Position numbers and translations under genes: made by a program. The notes beneath the pieces are model-generated. The model searched no databases. It worked only from the letters and a program-made list of their open reading frames with translations, and had not been told where the DNA came from. A DNA stretch of 64,000 bases. Origin: Dactylellina haptotyla (Eukaryota > Ascomycota > Orbiliomycetes > Orbiliales > Orbiliaceae). Within the stretch, counting starts at the first letter, position 1. Each line of letters opens with the position of its first letter. Below are positions 1 through 9,606 of the stretch, piece after piece. The stretch is from contig CM062388.1 of assembly GCA_031310005.1 (NCBI GenBank), forward strand, positions 2,594,697-2,658,696, written 5' to 3'.

Positions 1-254
1 CACACTTGATAGCGAATTTCCTCTACACAGAATCCCACTACTCCAACCTCGTACCCAGGATTTACATTCAACCGGCTTGTCTCGAGAACAGCATTATAGT
101 AACTACAAGAGGAAGAAACTAAATTTCTGTTCAACCAGCTTGGCACTGGGCAGAATATATCATGGTTCTGCCGAAGTTCCATAACCATCTTGTCGCCATT
201 CATCCGAATATCAACACATACTCCACAGTAGCGAGCGGTGACAGGCAGTGTCAT
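1..254 (-). CDS. Partial unrecognised protein, cut by left window edge
   Basis: On the minus strand an uninterrupted frame of about 84 codons runs from an ATG at 254 to the window edge. Its composition looks coding: balanced residues, several Cys, and segments such as ELRQNHDIFCPVPSW and NPGYEVGVVGF. I do not recognise the family. A second open frame on the same strand (507-211) also looks protein-like (IEAFVGLPHLAYG) and could be an upstream exon joined by an intron near 250-300, but I found no convincing splice pair. The start is therefore provisional and the 3' end lies outside the window. Confidence 0.35.
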   Translation of the reverse strand, partial: MTLPVTARYCGVCVDIRMNGDKMVMELRQNHDIFCPVPSWLNRNLVSSSCSYYNAVLETSRLNVNPGYEVGVVGFCVEEIRYQV

Positions 255-863
255 GGTCACGGAGAACCCCGGTCAATTTCAAGATTGGTAACTTCAAGTT
301 GATCTTTCTCCGCAAGCCACTGCCGCAAGCCAAGTAGCTGGGTAGATAGAGTCCGAAAGCTTGTTCGTCAGGATAAAAGGGAAAGTGGATAAAAATTAAA
401 AGTCCATGGCGTCCATAGGCTAAATGTGGAAGCCCCACAAAAGCTTCGATTCGAACGTAACACCAACTAACCGGACCCAGGATCATCTTGATTAGAAGGT
501 GGACCACCCGATTTTTAAGAGCGTTATCGATATTCGCTCAGAGCAACTTTTAGGCAGCGACAGCCAAATGTCACCAATAGTTGTGGTGTCTGCGATTTCA
601 TCCGACAAGGAATTAGCCATAGGCTAAAATCGGAAGGTTATGTTGGCGGAGACCTTCGTATCGAGAAATCTCGACAGAATTGAATAGGCGTGATAAGTTG
701 CTTCGGAGAATTCTCGACCACATCTTTCCAATAAAAGCCTGTATTAGCCCGCGATTTACCATTTTCAGCAAGCGCTTCTTTTGGACAACACAATTCTCCT
801 TTGTTGCATCTTGCGCAATTGCTACCTTCATAATTCGACAACTTGAAGTAAAACCGGAACAGA
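255..863. other. Intergenic, possible upstream exon of the left-edge gene
   Basis: Apart from the minus-strand open frame 507-211 described with the left-edge gene, I see no gene. The right end must hold the promoter of the DUF2264 gene that starts at 864. I see no clear TATA element. Confidence 0.4.
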
Positions 864-2943
864 ATGAAGCCATTCAACCCTCTAGCTAATAATCCTTTAA
901 CATCAAGAGATGATTTTGCGAGAGCGTGTATATCATTGCTTGATCCTCTTATCCCAAACTTGAGCCCTGGATGCAGCGCTGTCAAACTCGGCGAAACGGG
1001 AACGCGATATGATGAAACCGCTGCCCAAATCGAAGGCTATGCTCGACCTCTGTGGGCTCTTGCGGCCCTCTTGGCGGGAGGCTACGAGTGGAAAGGAACT
1101 GAGTTATTCATAGAGGGACTCGCAAATGGTACTGATCCGGACCATGAGGAGTACTGGGGCGTTGCTGAAGATACCGACCAGCGGATGGTGGAAATGTGTC
1201 CAATGGGGTTCACCCTAGCGATGGCTGGCGACCATTTTTGGGAAAAGTTGAACGAGAGACAAAAAGGAAATGTCGCGAAGTATTTCGATATTACAGATAA
1301 AGAAGTCAGTGCTTCGTTCTGACTTACAGGTCTAGATATTCTCAAGTCCACTAATGTCGGAACTATTCCAGATGCCCAATACGAACTGGTAACTCAAACC
1401 ATCCGCCAAGGATAATACAGAAACTGATCGAGATAAGGCTATGGTTTAGAGTATTTGCGAATCTTGGGTTGTCAAAAAACGGGTATAGATATGATCATGA
1501 GCGTATGGAGAAAGATATGAACCATCTTGACACGTTTTACCGAGGGGAAGGTTGGTCGAACGACGGGCCTGATGACTATACTCAAATGGACTACTACTCA
1601 GGTTCATTTGCAATACAATATCTACAGCTTCTTTATGCCCGGATCGCTGGAGAAACGGACCCCGTACGAGCAGAAAAGTTCAAAGAGAGAGCTCGAATTT
1701 ACGCGCTCGATTTCATACATTATTTCCACGATGACGGTATGCTTAACACAAGACAAGCCCCATTATTTCTCATAGAATATGCTAATCTTAAATTTCAGGA
1801 CGCGCGATTGCATTTGGCCGTTCTTTAACATATAAATTTGCTATGGTAGGGTTTTGGGCAGCTGTTGCGTTCGCTAACGTAGAACTGCCAGCACCCCTTA
1901 CCTGGGGTGTAGTCAAAGGCGTGCTCCTGCGGAATCTGAGATGGTGGTCGCAGCAGCCAGGGGCTTTCACTCCAGCAGGAACACTTACCATCGGTTACAC
2001 ATATCCAAATCAATTCATGTCGGACAACTATAATTCTCCTGGGTCACCTTATTGGGCAATGTTGTCATTCGCGCCCTTGACTTTATCGCCAGACCATCCT
2101 TTCTGGGTGTGTAGAGAAGAGCCCTTTCCCACCACATCGATTCCACAAACAATTTCAATTGCGCATCCAGGTCATATCGTCAGTCGGCTAGGCGGGCACA
2201 CATTTTTACTCTCAAGCAAGCAAAGATGCCACTATCCTCTACGTGCTGCGGACGCCAAGTATGGGAAATTTGCCTACAGTAGCGCTTTCGCTTACTCGGT
2301 GCCTACAGGGGCATACTCGCTCTGGAGTTCTGCTCCGGATTCGACTCTATCAGTGACTTACGGAGATGACGCGGAATGGAGGACTCGGAGAAAATGCGAC
2401 ACGAGTAATATAATAATATATGAGGGTATCCCAGTTTTATCATCTACGTGGAAACCTTTGGAAGGCGTAGAAGTTAAAACATGGCTTATTCCACCGCAAG
2501 AAAAAGCTTTAAATTGGCATATCAGGGCACACCATATCACTACAACTCGGCCAATTAAAACGGCCGAAGGTTCCTTCACAGTCAGTAACGAACGAGAATA
2601 TGATAACAGGGAGCTTTCTACGTACATCGAGGGACAAGAGGGGAGATACAGTATCGAAGGAGAAGCATTTGCAGTTTCAAGGAGTGGCTGCGTTGGCATA
2701 TTGGACGCAGGTCCTACGAAAAGGATCGGCGAGACAATGAACATGGACTCCAATAGCAATCTGCTACTTAATAGGACTGTTTGTCCCCTATTGCTCGGGG
2801 ATGTGGAGAGCGAGGCTTGGTATATTACTTTTGTTTTCGCCCTGCCGGCAAGACATGAAAGCGCTGAATGGAAGGAAACATGGAGAAACGAATACAATAA
2901 TCGACCAAGTGTTCCGAGTTGGCTAAAACAAGAAGGATTTTGA
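864..2943 (+). CDS. DUF2264 domain protein
   Basis: Four exons, 864-1304, 1372-1388, 1438-1736 and 1799-2943, join in phase to a protein of about 633 residues. The N-terminal half matches the DUF2264 family along its length: the start NPLTSRDDF, then [36 protein letters not shown] across the tiny second exon, [19 protein letters not shown], and [12 protein letters not shown]. No signal peptide is visible. DUF2264 proteins are predicted alpha/alpha-toroid, glycoside-hydrolase-like proteins; the reaction is not established for this gene. The 17-base exon 2 is required to rebuild the conserved MPNTNW segment. The first donor is GTCAGT, weaker than consensus. The gene converges on the F-box gene, whose stop is only about 50 bases downstream. 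AA9 and CE12 genes nearby suggest a role with plant polysaccharides, which is inference. Confidence 0.85.
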
Positions 2944-2996
2944 TTAGAAAGGATAGCAATTCACATAAATCAAGAGGCATTTCTGCATCAGTACTG

Positions 2997-4492
2997 TCAA
3001 ATGCGAGTCAGAATTCCGGGTATGTCTTTTTTGAACTGGTCAACGTCTCGGAACGCAGTCCCTTGAGCCATATAATTACTGTAGGCAGTATTTGTATAAC
3101 CCCACGCGAATAAAACTTTCAAGTTGAAGTGTTTCCGAAGAACATATTCGAAGAAACCGAGCTCAAACGGAAGATCGGTGTACCCGCCTATAGCCCCATA
3201 AGAAGAATCTCGACGGTAAAAGATCTGGAACAGGCGCAAAAGCCGAAGTTGTCTTAAGGGTTTATTATCCTGGCCATATCCAACCGGTCTGGAATCCAGC
3301 TGTATGTAGGGGTGGCGGAGAAGTTCAGGAAAACTTGCAGGGATATAAAGGTCCAAAGTTGCGTGTATACCAAGGAATATAACAGGTACCTTCTTATATC
3401 TGATACCAGTCTGGTGAACTGTAATCAACCTGTCCGACCAGTGGCCAGCGCGATTGAGTTCCCTTTCAGCTGCACACCAAAAGAACTCGTGACACGTAAT
3501 CAATGACATTATCAGTTGGACTGCACCAGCCGCCTGAGCATCGCGATCCACTTCGGCTTCACTCCGTATCTCCACTGGCACTGGTACCCCCGGATCTGGA
3601 GCAGCAGTCTTCCGCCCCATCTCGACTAGATATTCAGCCAAATTACCAAACACCTTGTCTAGGTCCGGCCGAGAGGCGTGTTTCTTGTTATAGCAGGTCC
3701 ACCGGCGAAAGTATGAGATATCGTCCTCGAACAATCGCCTTATTTCATGATTCGCGTAGATCGGGTCTTCTTCGATACCAAAGGGTAGGGGTCCCGCCAA
3801 GGCCCCTCTCAATCTTAGCGCCCTTGGATCCTCCGAAAAGAATGGCTCCCAATAAGGTCCTGACAGGACGGCCGATACCAAAAAGAAGCGATACATGCTC
3901 GCGTAAACGTTGCTGTCTGCGTTATTTTGGGGATATGCAGGGCGGTTGGGACAAAGTTGCGGAAGTTTCAAACTAGATGTAGTTTGCAAGCAGCCGAGAT
4001 GCAGTTGGTTTTTCTCATGGCCAATGTAGAGGATATAGTCGACGACATGCTTGAGGTCGAATACTCGGATAATTTCTTCAATGGAGGGATTCTTGGTCTC
4101 AGGTCCAAGAGTTCGAACATCGATAGCCCCAGGAGGCTCATCGCCAGCCACCGCCAATCCTAATTCAGCCCTCAAACACAATGCTTGGTACTGTCTTTCG
4201 GTGAGATCTGTAGCGCGAATCTAAAAGGCCGACATGGATCAGAATGCAACCTGTACTCCTTGGGGTTCTAAATTTCTCAACATACCGCAATAAGTGCATC
4301 ATCAAAGGCGGCTATTGAGTTTCTCCCTATGTGATAAAGTATTGTCTTTTGGTGCTTGTCCCATACTGAAGCAAGCTGCTTGCACGTCGCCACTAAGGCA
4401 AAGGATTGCGTAAAGTGGGTACAGCTTTTAAGTATATGCAGATGAATCTCGGTCGGAAGATCTAGGAGATTTAATCGGTCTCGCAGGCTCAT
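2997..4492 (-). CDS. F-box domain protein
   Basis: Two exons, 4492-4286 and 4220-2997, with a GTATGT donor and a TTTTAG acceptor, join in phase to about 476 residues. Residues 8-50 (LNLLDLPTEIHLHILKSC, then LVATCKQL) are a typical F-box, the motif that binds Skp1 in SCF ubiquitin ligases. The segment after it (IAAFDDALIA, then LTERQYQALCLRAELG) resembles a large fungal F-box family. The remaining 350 or so residues are globular, with no LRR, WD40 or other repeat I can name, so the substrate is unknown. Convergent with the DUF2264 gene. Confidence 0.75.
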
Positions 4493-5348
4493 TTTTGCGA
4501 TGTTCGAGGAGTATAGCTGCTGCTTGGCTGTGGCGTCTGGAGCGGAGTCAAGATGTGAGGCACTTCACAGGGTGTTGGAGCCACACAAAAGTTTTGCCTT
4601 TGTGTTGCGGCTGGTCATGCAAACAGCGAGACCACCAACGTTCGGATCTATACCGAATTCAAAAGCGACGCCGCGCCATCACTAGAGTTAAACTTTCGGT
4701 TAGTGATCCATGGGAGATTGTACCCTGGTACAGCCAGTATCGAACAAGCCCACAGGTTCTTTCAGGTGAGGTGAATTTGATACACACTAGATCTAGAATG
4801 GAGCAGGGTCAATCAGTGTAAATATTCAAAACTGGCCTCAATCTACATTCGGGAAGGTCCAGTAACTTTGATCTCTCTCATCTATAAGTTCCTTCGCGTA
4901 TGAACTCCTGAAACCCAAGGGATATTTATGCATCTAAAGGGAAACTCTAGACCCCCTACCTTGTTTCGGCCAACGCAACACCAAAGTTTCGACATTACGA
5001 GATAACCCTATAATACGATGTGGTTCCCATTGGAATCGATCTTTCATGCCATTTAAATTTATTAATAAGCCTTAAGGATCACAATGCACTACTTCAAAAA
5101 TGAAAAAAAAAAAATTTATACATATTTCTCGATTCCTACAATGAATTCTCTTGGTCTGTATCTCAACATTTACCAAATCCACAGAGTCAATCTTTCAATT
5201 CCGGCAAGATCAAAGGCAAGCTCTTTAGCCCGCCACTTATAATCATAATAACACACTCAATACAAATTTCAAGGAACCTAAACCCTTACCCAAGCTTAGT
5301 AGCTATTACCGAAGATAAGCTGGTCTTTCTCTGGCATAGTTGTCTAGT
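4493..5348. other. Intergenic between F-box and AA9 genes
   Basis: No gene recognised. The part after 4,820 is AT-rich and holds an A12 run near 5,101. It serves as the divergent promoter region of the F-box gene and the AA9 gene. I see no distinctive operator. Confidence 0.4.
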
Positions 5349-6725
5349 ATGAAGAGCTCAAAGTTAATATTACTTTTATTCACCGCAGCAACGGTCAAAG
5401 CACATGCTTATATCAAAGAATTCGTCGTAGATGGCAAAGAATACCCTGCATTTGATCCTTTTGAGGTACCCAAGCCTGGCATAATCAATCAACCTTGGGA
5501 TACCAAATTAAATAACTTCCACAATACCGATGCTTTTATGAGCGCCAGAGGCGGGCCTGATTTGGTTTGCAAAACATCGGCTAAAGGTGTTTCCAAAGTC
5601 GCCCCGGCTAGAGCCGGCAGTCGAGTTAAATTTCGCTGGAGCAGGTGGCAATTCAACCACGTTGGTCCGATCATTTCGTATCTTGCAGATTGCGGTGGCA
5701 GCTGTGCTAATGCTGTAGGTTCTCAAATGAAATGGTTCAAAATTGACGAAGCTGGGAAAAGGGGTAATGAGTGGGCTACAGAGATTCTCCGGAAGCAAGG
5801 CTTTGAGTGGACAATTATGCTACCTAAGAATATCAAAGATGGACAGTATCTTTTACGCCACGAGAACATTGCCTTGAGGATGGCTGGGATTCCATACCCC
5901 CAAATCTATCCGACCTGTTTAAATATACAAATTACTGGTGGTACTGCTCCGCAAACGCCTCCACCAGCGGTTTCAATACAGCAATCTTATACATTAGCTA
6001 ACCCTGGCCTCTCTGTAGGGGCCCAGGCTGTCGGGGGCGGCGCTTACCATTTCCCAGGACCTCCTCTTGCACAGAACCTCGGCAACACGCCAAGCACGGA
6101 GCTCAACCCAGGCGTGAATCGAAATCCAAAATATTCTGCGAGTCAACAATCCCTAACTGAACCTACAGACGAAAATGGCTCCCCAGTAAACGCCCACCTT
6201 GGTTACAGGGCTAAGGTCGGACTGTCTGCGGTAGGTAGTGTTGCAAATACTGGTGCCAAAGGTGGTTCTGGAACCAACAAAGGTCATGATCATTCCAGTC
6301 ATTCCGGTTCTAATGGTGCTAAAGGACAAGGTCAAGTCAGCCAGGCATCGAGGAATAGAGGTAAAGATTCTCAGTATCAAAAAACCCAATTCACAAAAGG
6401 TCAAAACACAAATAATCAGGGTGCAAATTCATATCAAATTGCGCAAAAACAGGGGCAACAGAGGGCCAATAACCAAATCCAAAACCTGCAGGTGGGTAAG
6501 CAACCAAATTTGAGTAATGGGCGGCTGGGCCAGAGGCCCGGAGGCCAAGTGAATAACCAAGGGCTTCCTCGAAAACAACTTCAGAATAGTAGACCTCATA
6601 CGGGATATGCGCAAGGGAGACCAGCTCAACGCGTCCAACAGAGACCAGCCCAACGAGTCCCACAAAGACAAAATATCGCTATGAACCAGAGAAAGCCAAT
6701 GCAGCGGCAGAGGCTAAAATTTTAA
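5349..6725 (+). CDS. AA9 lytic polysaccharide monooxygenase with Gln/Asn-rich tail
   Basis: A single exon of 458 residues; I take the ATG at 5349 because it gives a clean 18-residue signal peptide (MKSSKLILLLFTAATVKA) that ends just before His19. His19 would be the mature N-terminal histidine of the copper histidine brace. The catalytic domain runs to about residue 198: second copper ligand His104 in NHVGP, axial Tyr187 in PQIYPTC, and second-sphere Gln185. The usual second-sphere His in the ALH segment is Arg177 here (IALRMAG). AA9 enzymes oxidatively cleave cellulose and related glucans outside the cell. There is no CBM1. Instead residues 199-458 form a low-complexity tail rich in Gln, Asn, Gly, Arg and Pro, with tandem RPAQRV units near the end. 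Function is confident at family level; regiospecificity and activity are not predictable. Confidence 0.9.
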   Translation: MKSSKLILLLFTAATVKAHAYIKEFVVDGKEYPAFDPFEVPKPGIINQPWDTKLNNFHNTDAFMSARGGPDLVCKTSAKGVSKVAPARAGSRVKFRWSRWQFNHVGPIISYLADCGGSCANAVGSQMKWFKIDEAGKRGNEWATEILRKQGFEWTIMLPKNIKDGQYLLRHENIALRMAGIPYPQIYPTCLNIQITGGTAPQTPPPAVSIQQSYTLANPGLSVGAQAVGGGAYHFPGPPLAQNLGNTPSTELNPGVNRNPKYSASQQSLTEPTDENGSPVNAHLGYRAKVGLSAVGSVANTGAKGGSGTNKGHDHSSHSGSNGAKGQGQVSQASRNRGKDSQYQKTQFTKGQNTNNQGANSYQIAQKQGQQRANNQIQNLQVGKQPNLSNGRLGQRPGGQVNNQGLPRKQLQNSRPHTGYAQGRPAQRVQQRPAQRVPQRQNIAMNQRKPMQRQRLKF

Positions 6726-7663
6726 CAGCAGTTCCCTAGTGTGAAGACTGCCGTCTACGATTCCGGCGATCATCATGAACATTTCGATTCCTTATTAGAC
6801 GAAAGAATATGGTCTGCGAAACTTCAAATATATCCTGAAAGCGTTATAATTTTAGATTCAAATACAAATTCGATCTTCTATAGAAAATTCAATGCTGTTT
6901 TAATAATTTGTACTTGTAGTCCCTGCAATATTAATATCGACTCTTTTTATTTGCTATAAACTATTCCAAAGTTAAACTCAGATCTTAGGTTTGCGTTTCG
7001 AGAATGAAATTACTCTAATAAATAGTACTAGACAGGAATTAAAGGAGTGGTTCCTATTTCACCATCCTAGCGACCCGAAGAATGGACTCAGACAGATATA
7101 CATATGAACATGTTTCTCAACGAAAACAAATGAATATCTACAGGCTGCAAATGTTGGAAGCCAGCGGCTCCTAATCTCAGCGATTTGTTGCTCATTCTAG
7201 CCAATAGCTTGTATAGCCTTCCTTCTCGCGCTTAATATTTCTCCTCTTTTCTCCGTAAGTGCCTTTTAGGCAAGCTATGTTGTAACAATAAGACATATAA
7301 TGGATATATACTCTCCCTTATCTATTAATCATTGCTTACAAGGTGATTCAACTTAACTGGCAGACTTCTTTTAAAAATTGTTTCTCTACAAGATTTAGCA
7401 ATATTTTCTTTCTTTCAGTTATTTTCAAAAAATAGACACTCCACACCGGGCATCCAAGTAATATATTTATATCAACCTCGCATCACAGGATTACGCGAAA
7501 ATATCTTTATCACTTAGTGTTGGTAAATTTTCGGGTGAATTCGTCAACTTGAAACCCTAGTTCTGAAAGATTGGTTGGCCGGGCCGGTCCCTTGTTGAAC
7601 AGCAGCCAGCCTCTACCATAAAATATACGGTGCGAAGGTTAATTCAGCGAGAAGTTAAAGAAT

Positions 7664-7708
7664 GCAAGCCAAGACGGACGGCGCAAGCCAAGACGGACGG
7701 TGCAAGCC
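7664..7708. repeat. Short tandem repeat, 19-base period
   Basis: Two perfect 18-base copies of GCAAGCCAAGACGGACGG (7664-7681 and 7683-7700) are separated by one base. A truncated third copy begins at 7702. It lies about 280 bases upstream of the CE12 start codon. Simple duplication; a regulatory role is only a possibility. Confidence 0.8.
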
Positions 7709-7853
7709 CGTATACTAGCTAGCACCATTATATGCCAACCGACAGTTGTATTCCGACCCGACCGGAAAAATTGTCACTTTTTGCGATGAGTTACAATCCG
7801 GGGAAATTATAGATATTTTAGCACACCCATAGCCCTTCGACCGAGGTGATCAG

Positions 7854-7860
7854 TATATAA
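7854..7860 (+). promoter_or_regulatory. Probable TATA element of the CE12 gene
   Basis: TATATAA within CAGTATATAAGATCGC, about 120 bases upstream of the ATG at 7983. Position and sequence suit a fungal core promoter; inferred from sequence only. Confidence 0.4.
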
Positions 7861-7982
7861 GATCGCTGTAGCTGTAGATTCGATATTATCTTTTGGTGGA
7901 ATTTATCGCATGCCCGAATTCAGGTTTCTACCTCCTATGTAAAATATTAGTCTGCAAATATTGATTCCCTCTTCCATACCAA

Positions 7983-8838
7983 ATGAAGTTCACAGCCCTC
8001 GCGATTCTTTTACCCTTGGTCTGCGTTGCAACACCTTTAAATAAATTTGGCGAGAAAGGCCATGAAAACTGCGACCGTCATAGGAAACCACCAGCATTCT
8101 TCTTGGCAGGCGATTCAACCACTGCAGTACAGGCAACGAGTGGTGGCGGATGGGGTAACGGCTTCCTAAGCTTCCTGATACCTCCCTCCTGGGGCCTTAA
8201 CAAAGGGCACAACGGCGCAACAACTGTTTCTTTTAGGGAGGGTGGAGATTGGGATGTTGTACTCCAGCTGGTGAAAAATAATACCAAGAGATACGATTGC
8301 TATGTCACGATGCAGTTTGGTCACAATGATCAGGTAGTTTGACCCCCAATGGTAACAGATATGAGCTAAGTGGACTTGCTAATTTGATCAATCGGCGTTT
8401 CAGAAGCCAGCTAAAAACATCACAATGCCTCAATTCGAAGCAAATCTCATAAAGTTCACACAAGAAGTCAAACGGGCTGGAGGAACCCCTCTTCTTCTAA
8501 CGTCGTTGACAAGGCGAACTTTCAACACAACAACAGGTGAACTGATTGATAGTCTGGCAGATGTGGTGCCGGTTACACGCGACGCAGCGAGGAAGAGTGG
8601 CACGATTCTCTTGGACCTCAACGCTGCGTCTCGAAAGTATGTACAAGCGATTGGACAAGAAGCAGCCGATTCGTATAACCTGGTTACCGGCGACCGAACA
8701 CACTTGAATGACTGGGGTAGCGTGGTCTTTGGGCGGATTGTGGCGGATTTGCTATTGGATAAACAGAGATGCCTGAGGGAGTACATCCGACCAAACAGAA
8801 CGCTCAGTGCGTTAATTGCCCATGGGATACCAGTCTGA
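7983..8838 (+). CDS. CE12 rhamnogalacturonan acetylesterase-like SGNH hydrolase
   Basis: Two exons, 7983-8333 and 8404-8838, join in phase to 261 residues, a normal length for CE12. A signal peptide covers about residues 1-17 (MKFTALAILLPLVCVAT). SGNH blocks are all present: block I AGDSTT with nucleophile Ser45, the GHNGATTVSF segment carrying the oxyanion glycine/asparagine region, FGHND across the splice site, and the C-terminal Asp-x-x-His pair in DRTHLND. The enzyme is expected to remove acetyl groups from the rhamnogalacturonan backbone of pectin outside the cell. The next recognised gene upstream is the secreted AA9 enzyme, so the pair suits plant cell-wall breakdown. Confidence 0.88.
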
Positions 8839-9606
8839 CATACACAAGACTTGTTAGCTCTTGGTCGTGAAGTTCTGGAACCGACCTTGGGTATCAGCGG
8901 GCCGTGGCAGTGAATGATCTTCAAAACGTAAGGCACAACAATATAGGTACAATTTCTCGGATAAAATTAATATTATGGGATTCTATTAAGCCCAGATAGA
9001 AGGTTCATATAATTGATATGTGATTAGGGTCGGGCTTAAAAAAGAAATGGAACTGCCAGGAAGAGGATTCTAAAATCTTGTGAATATGATGACTAATCCC
9101 CGCTTACAGATCAATGTTTTATTTGTTCACGGTCAGGTGGGTGTGCATGTGTTGTTTGATTATAATCGTATTATTTTATTAACATTCATCTTTTGCGTAT
9201 TTTCAATATCACCATAACCACCACTATTATTATATATATATATGTATATCTATGTAAGTTCGTCTAGCAAGTCCAGTATACTAAGTGACTATCTTCGGAA
9301 GTTGCTATGCATATATGAAATGATGATTCCGATGAGTTTTCATAAAAATGATAAGAATTGAGGATTTGGCGATTTGGTAGGCTTAAGCTTCATTACAAAG
9401 AAAGATCTAAGAAAATCTAGGTATCTTACAGGCATACATCTTATTCATGAGCCAATGATTCGATGGACCTGCATGGTGATATCAAGATTTGAGTCTCAGA
9501 CGGTATATTAAAGCTCCATAGCCAGTATAGATATAGCCAACTCGATCGAGCAGGTGCCGGAGCGTCTGAACGAGTTTGCATTCAATAAAACCCAACCTTT
9601 GCTGTA
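8839..9606. other. Intergenic, 3' ends of CE12 and NLR genes
   Basis: AT-rich spacer between convergent genes. It contains a short TA microsatellite at about 9,230-9,243. No gene seen. Confidence 0.5.

Larger units (their letters stand above)
6726..7982. other. Intergenic between AA9 and CE12 genes
   Basis: AT-rich non-coding sequence; the open frame at 6741-6959 shows no family signal. It contains the short tandem repeat at 7664-7708 and a TATA element at 7854-7860 listed separately. Confidence 0.5.
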
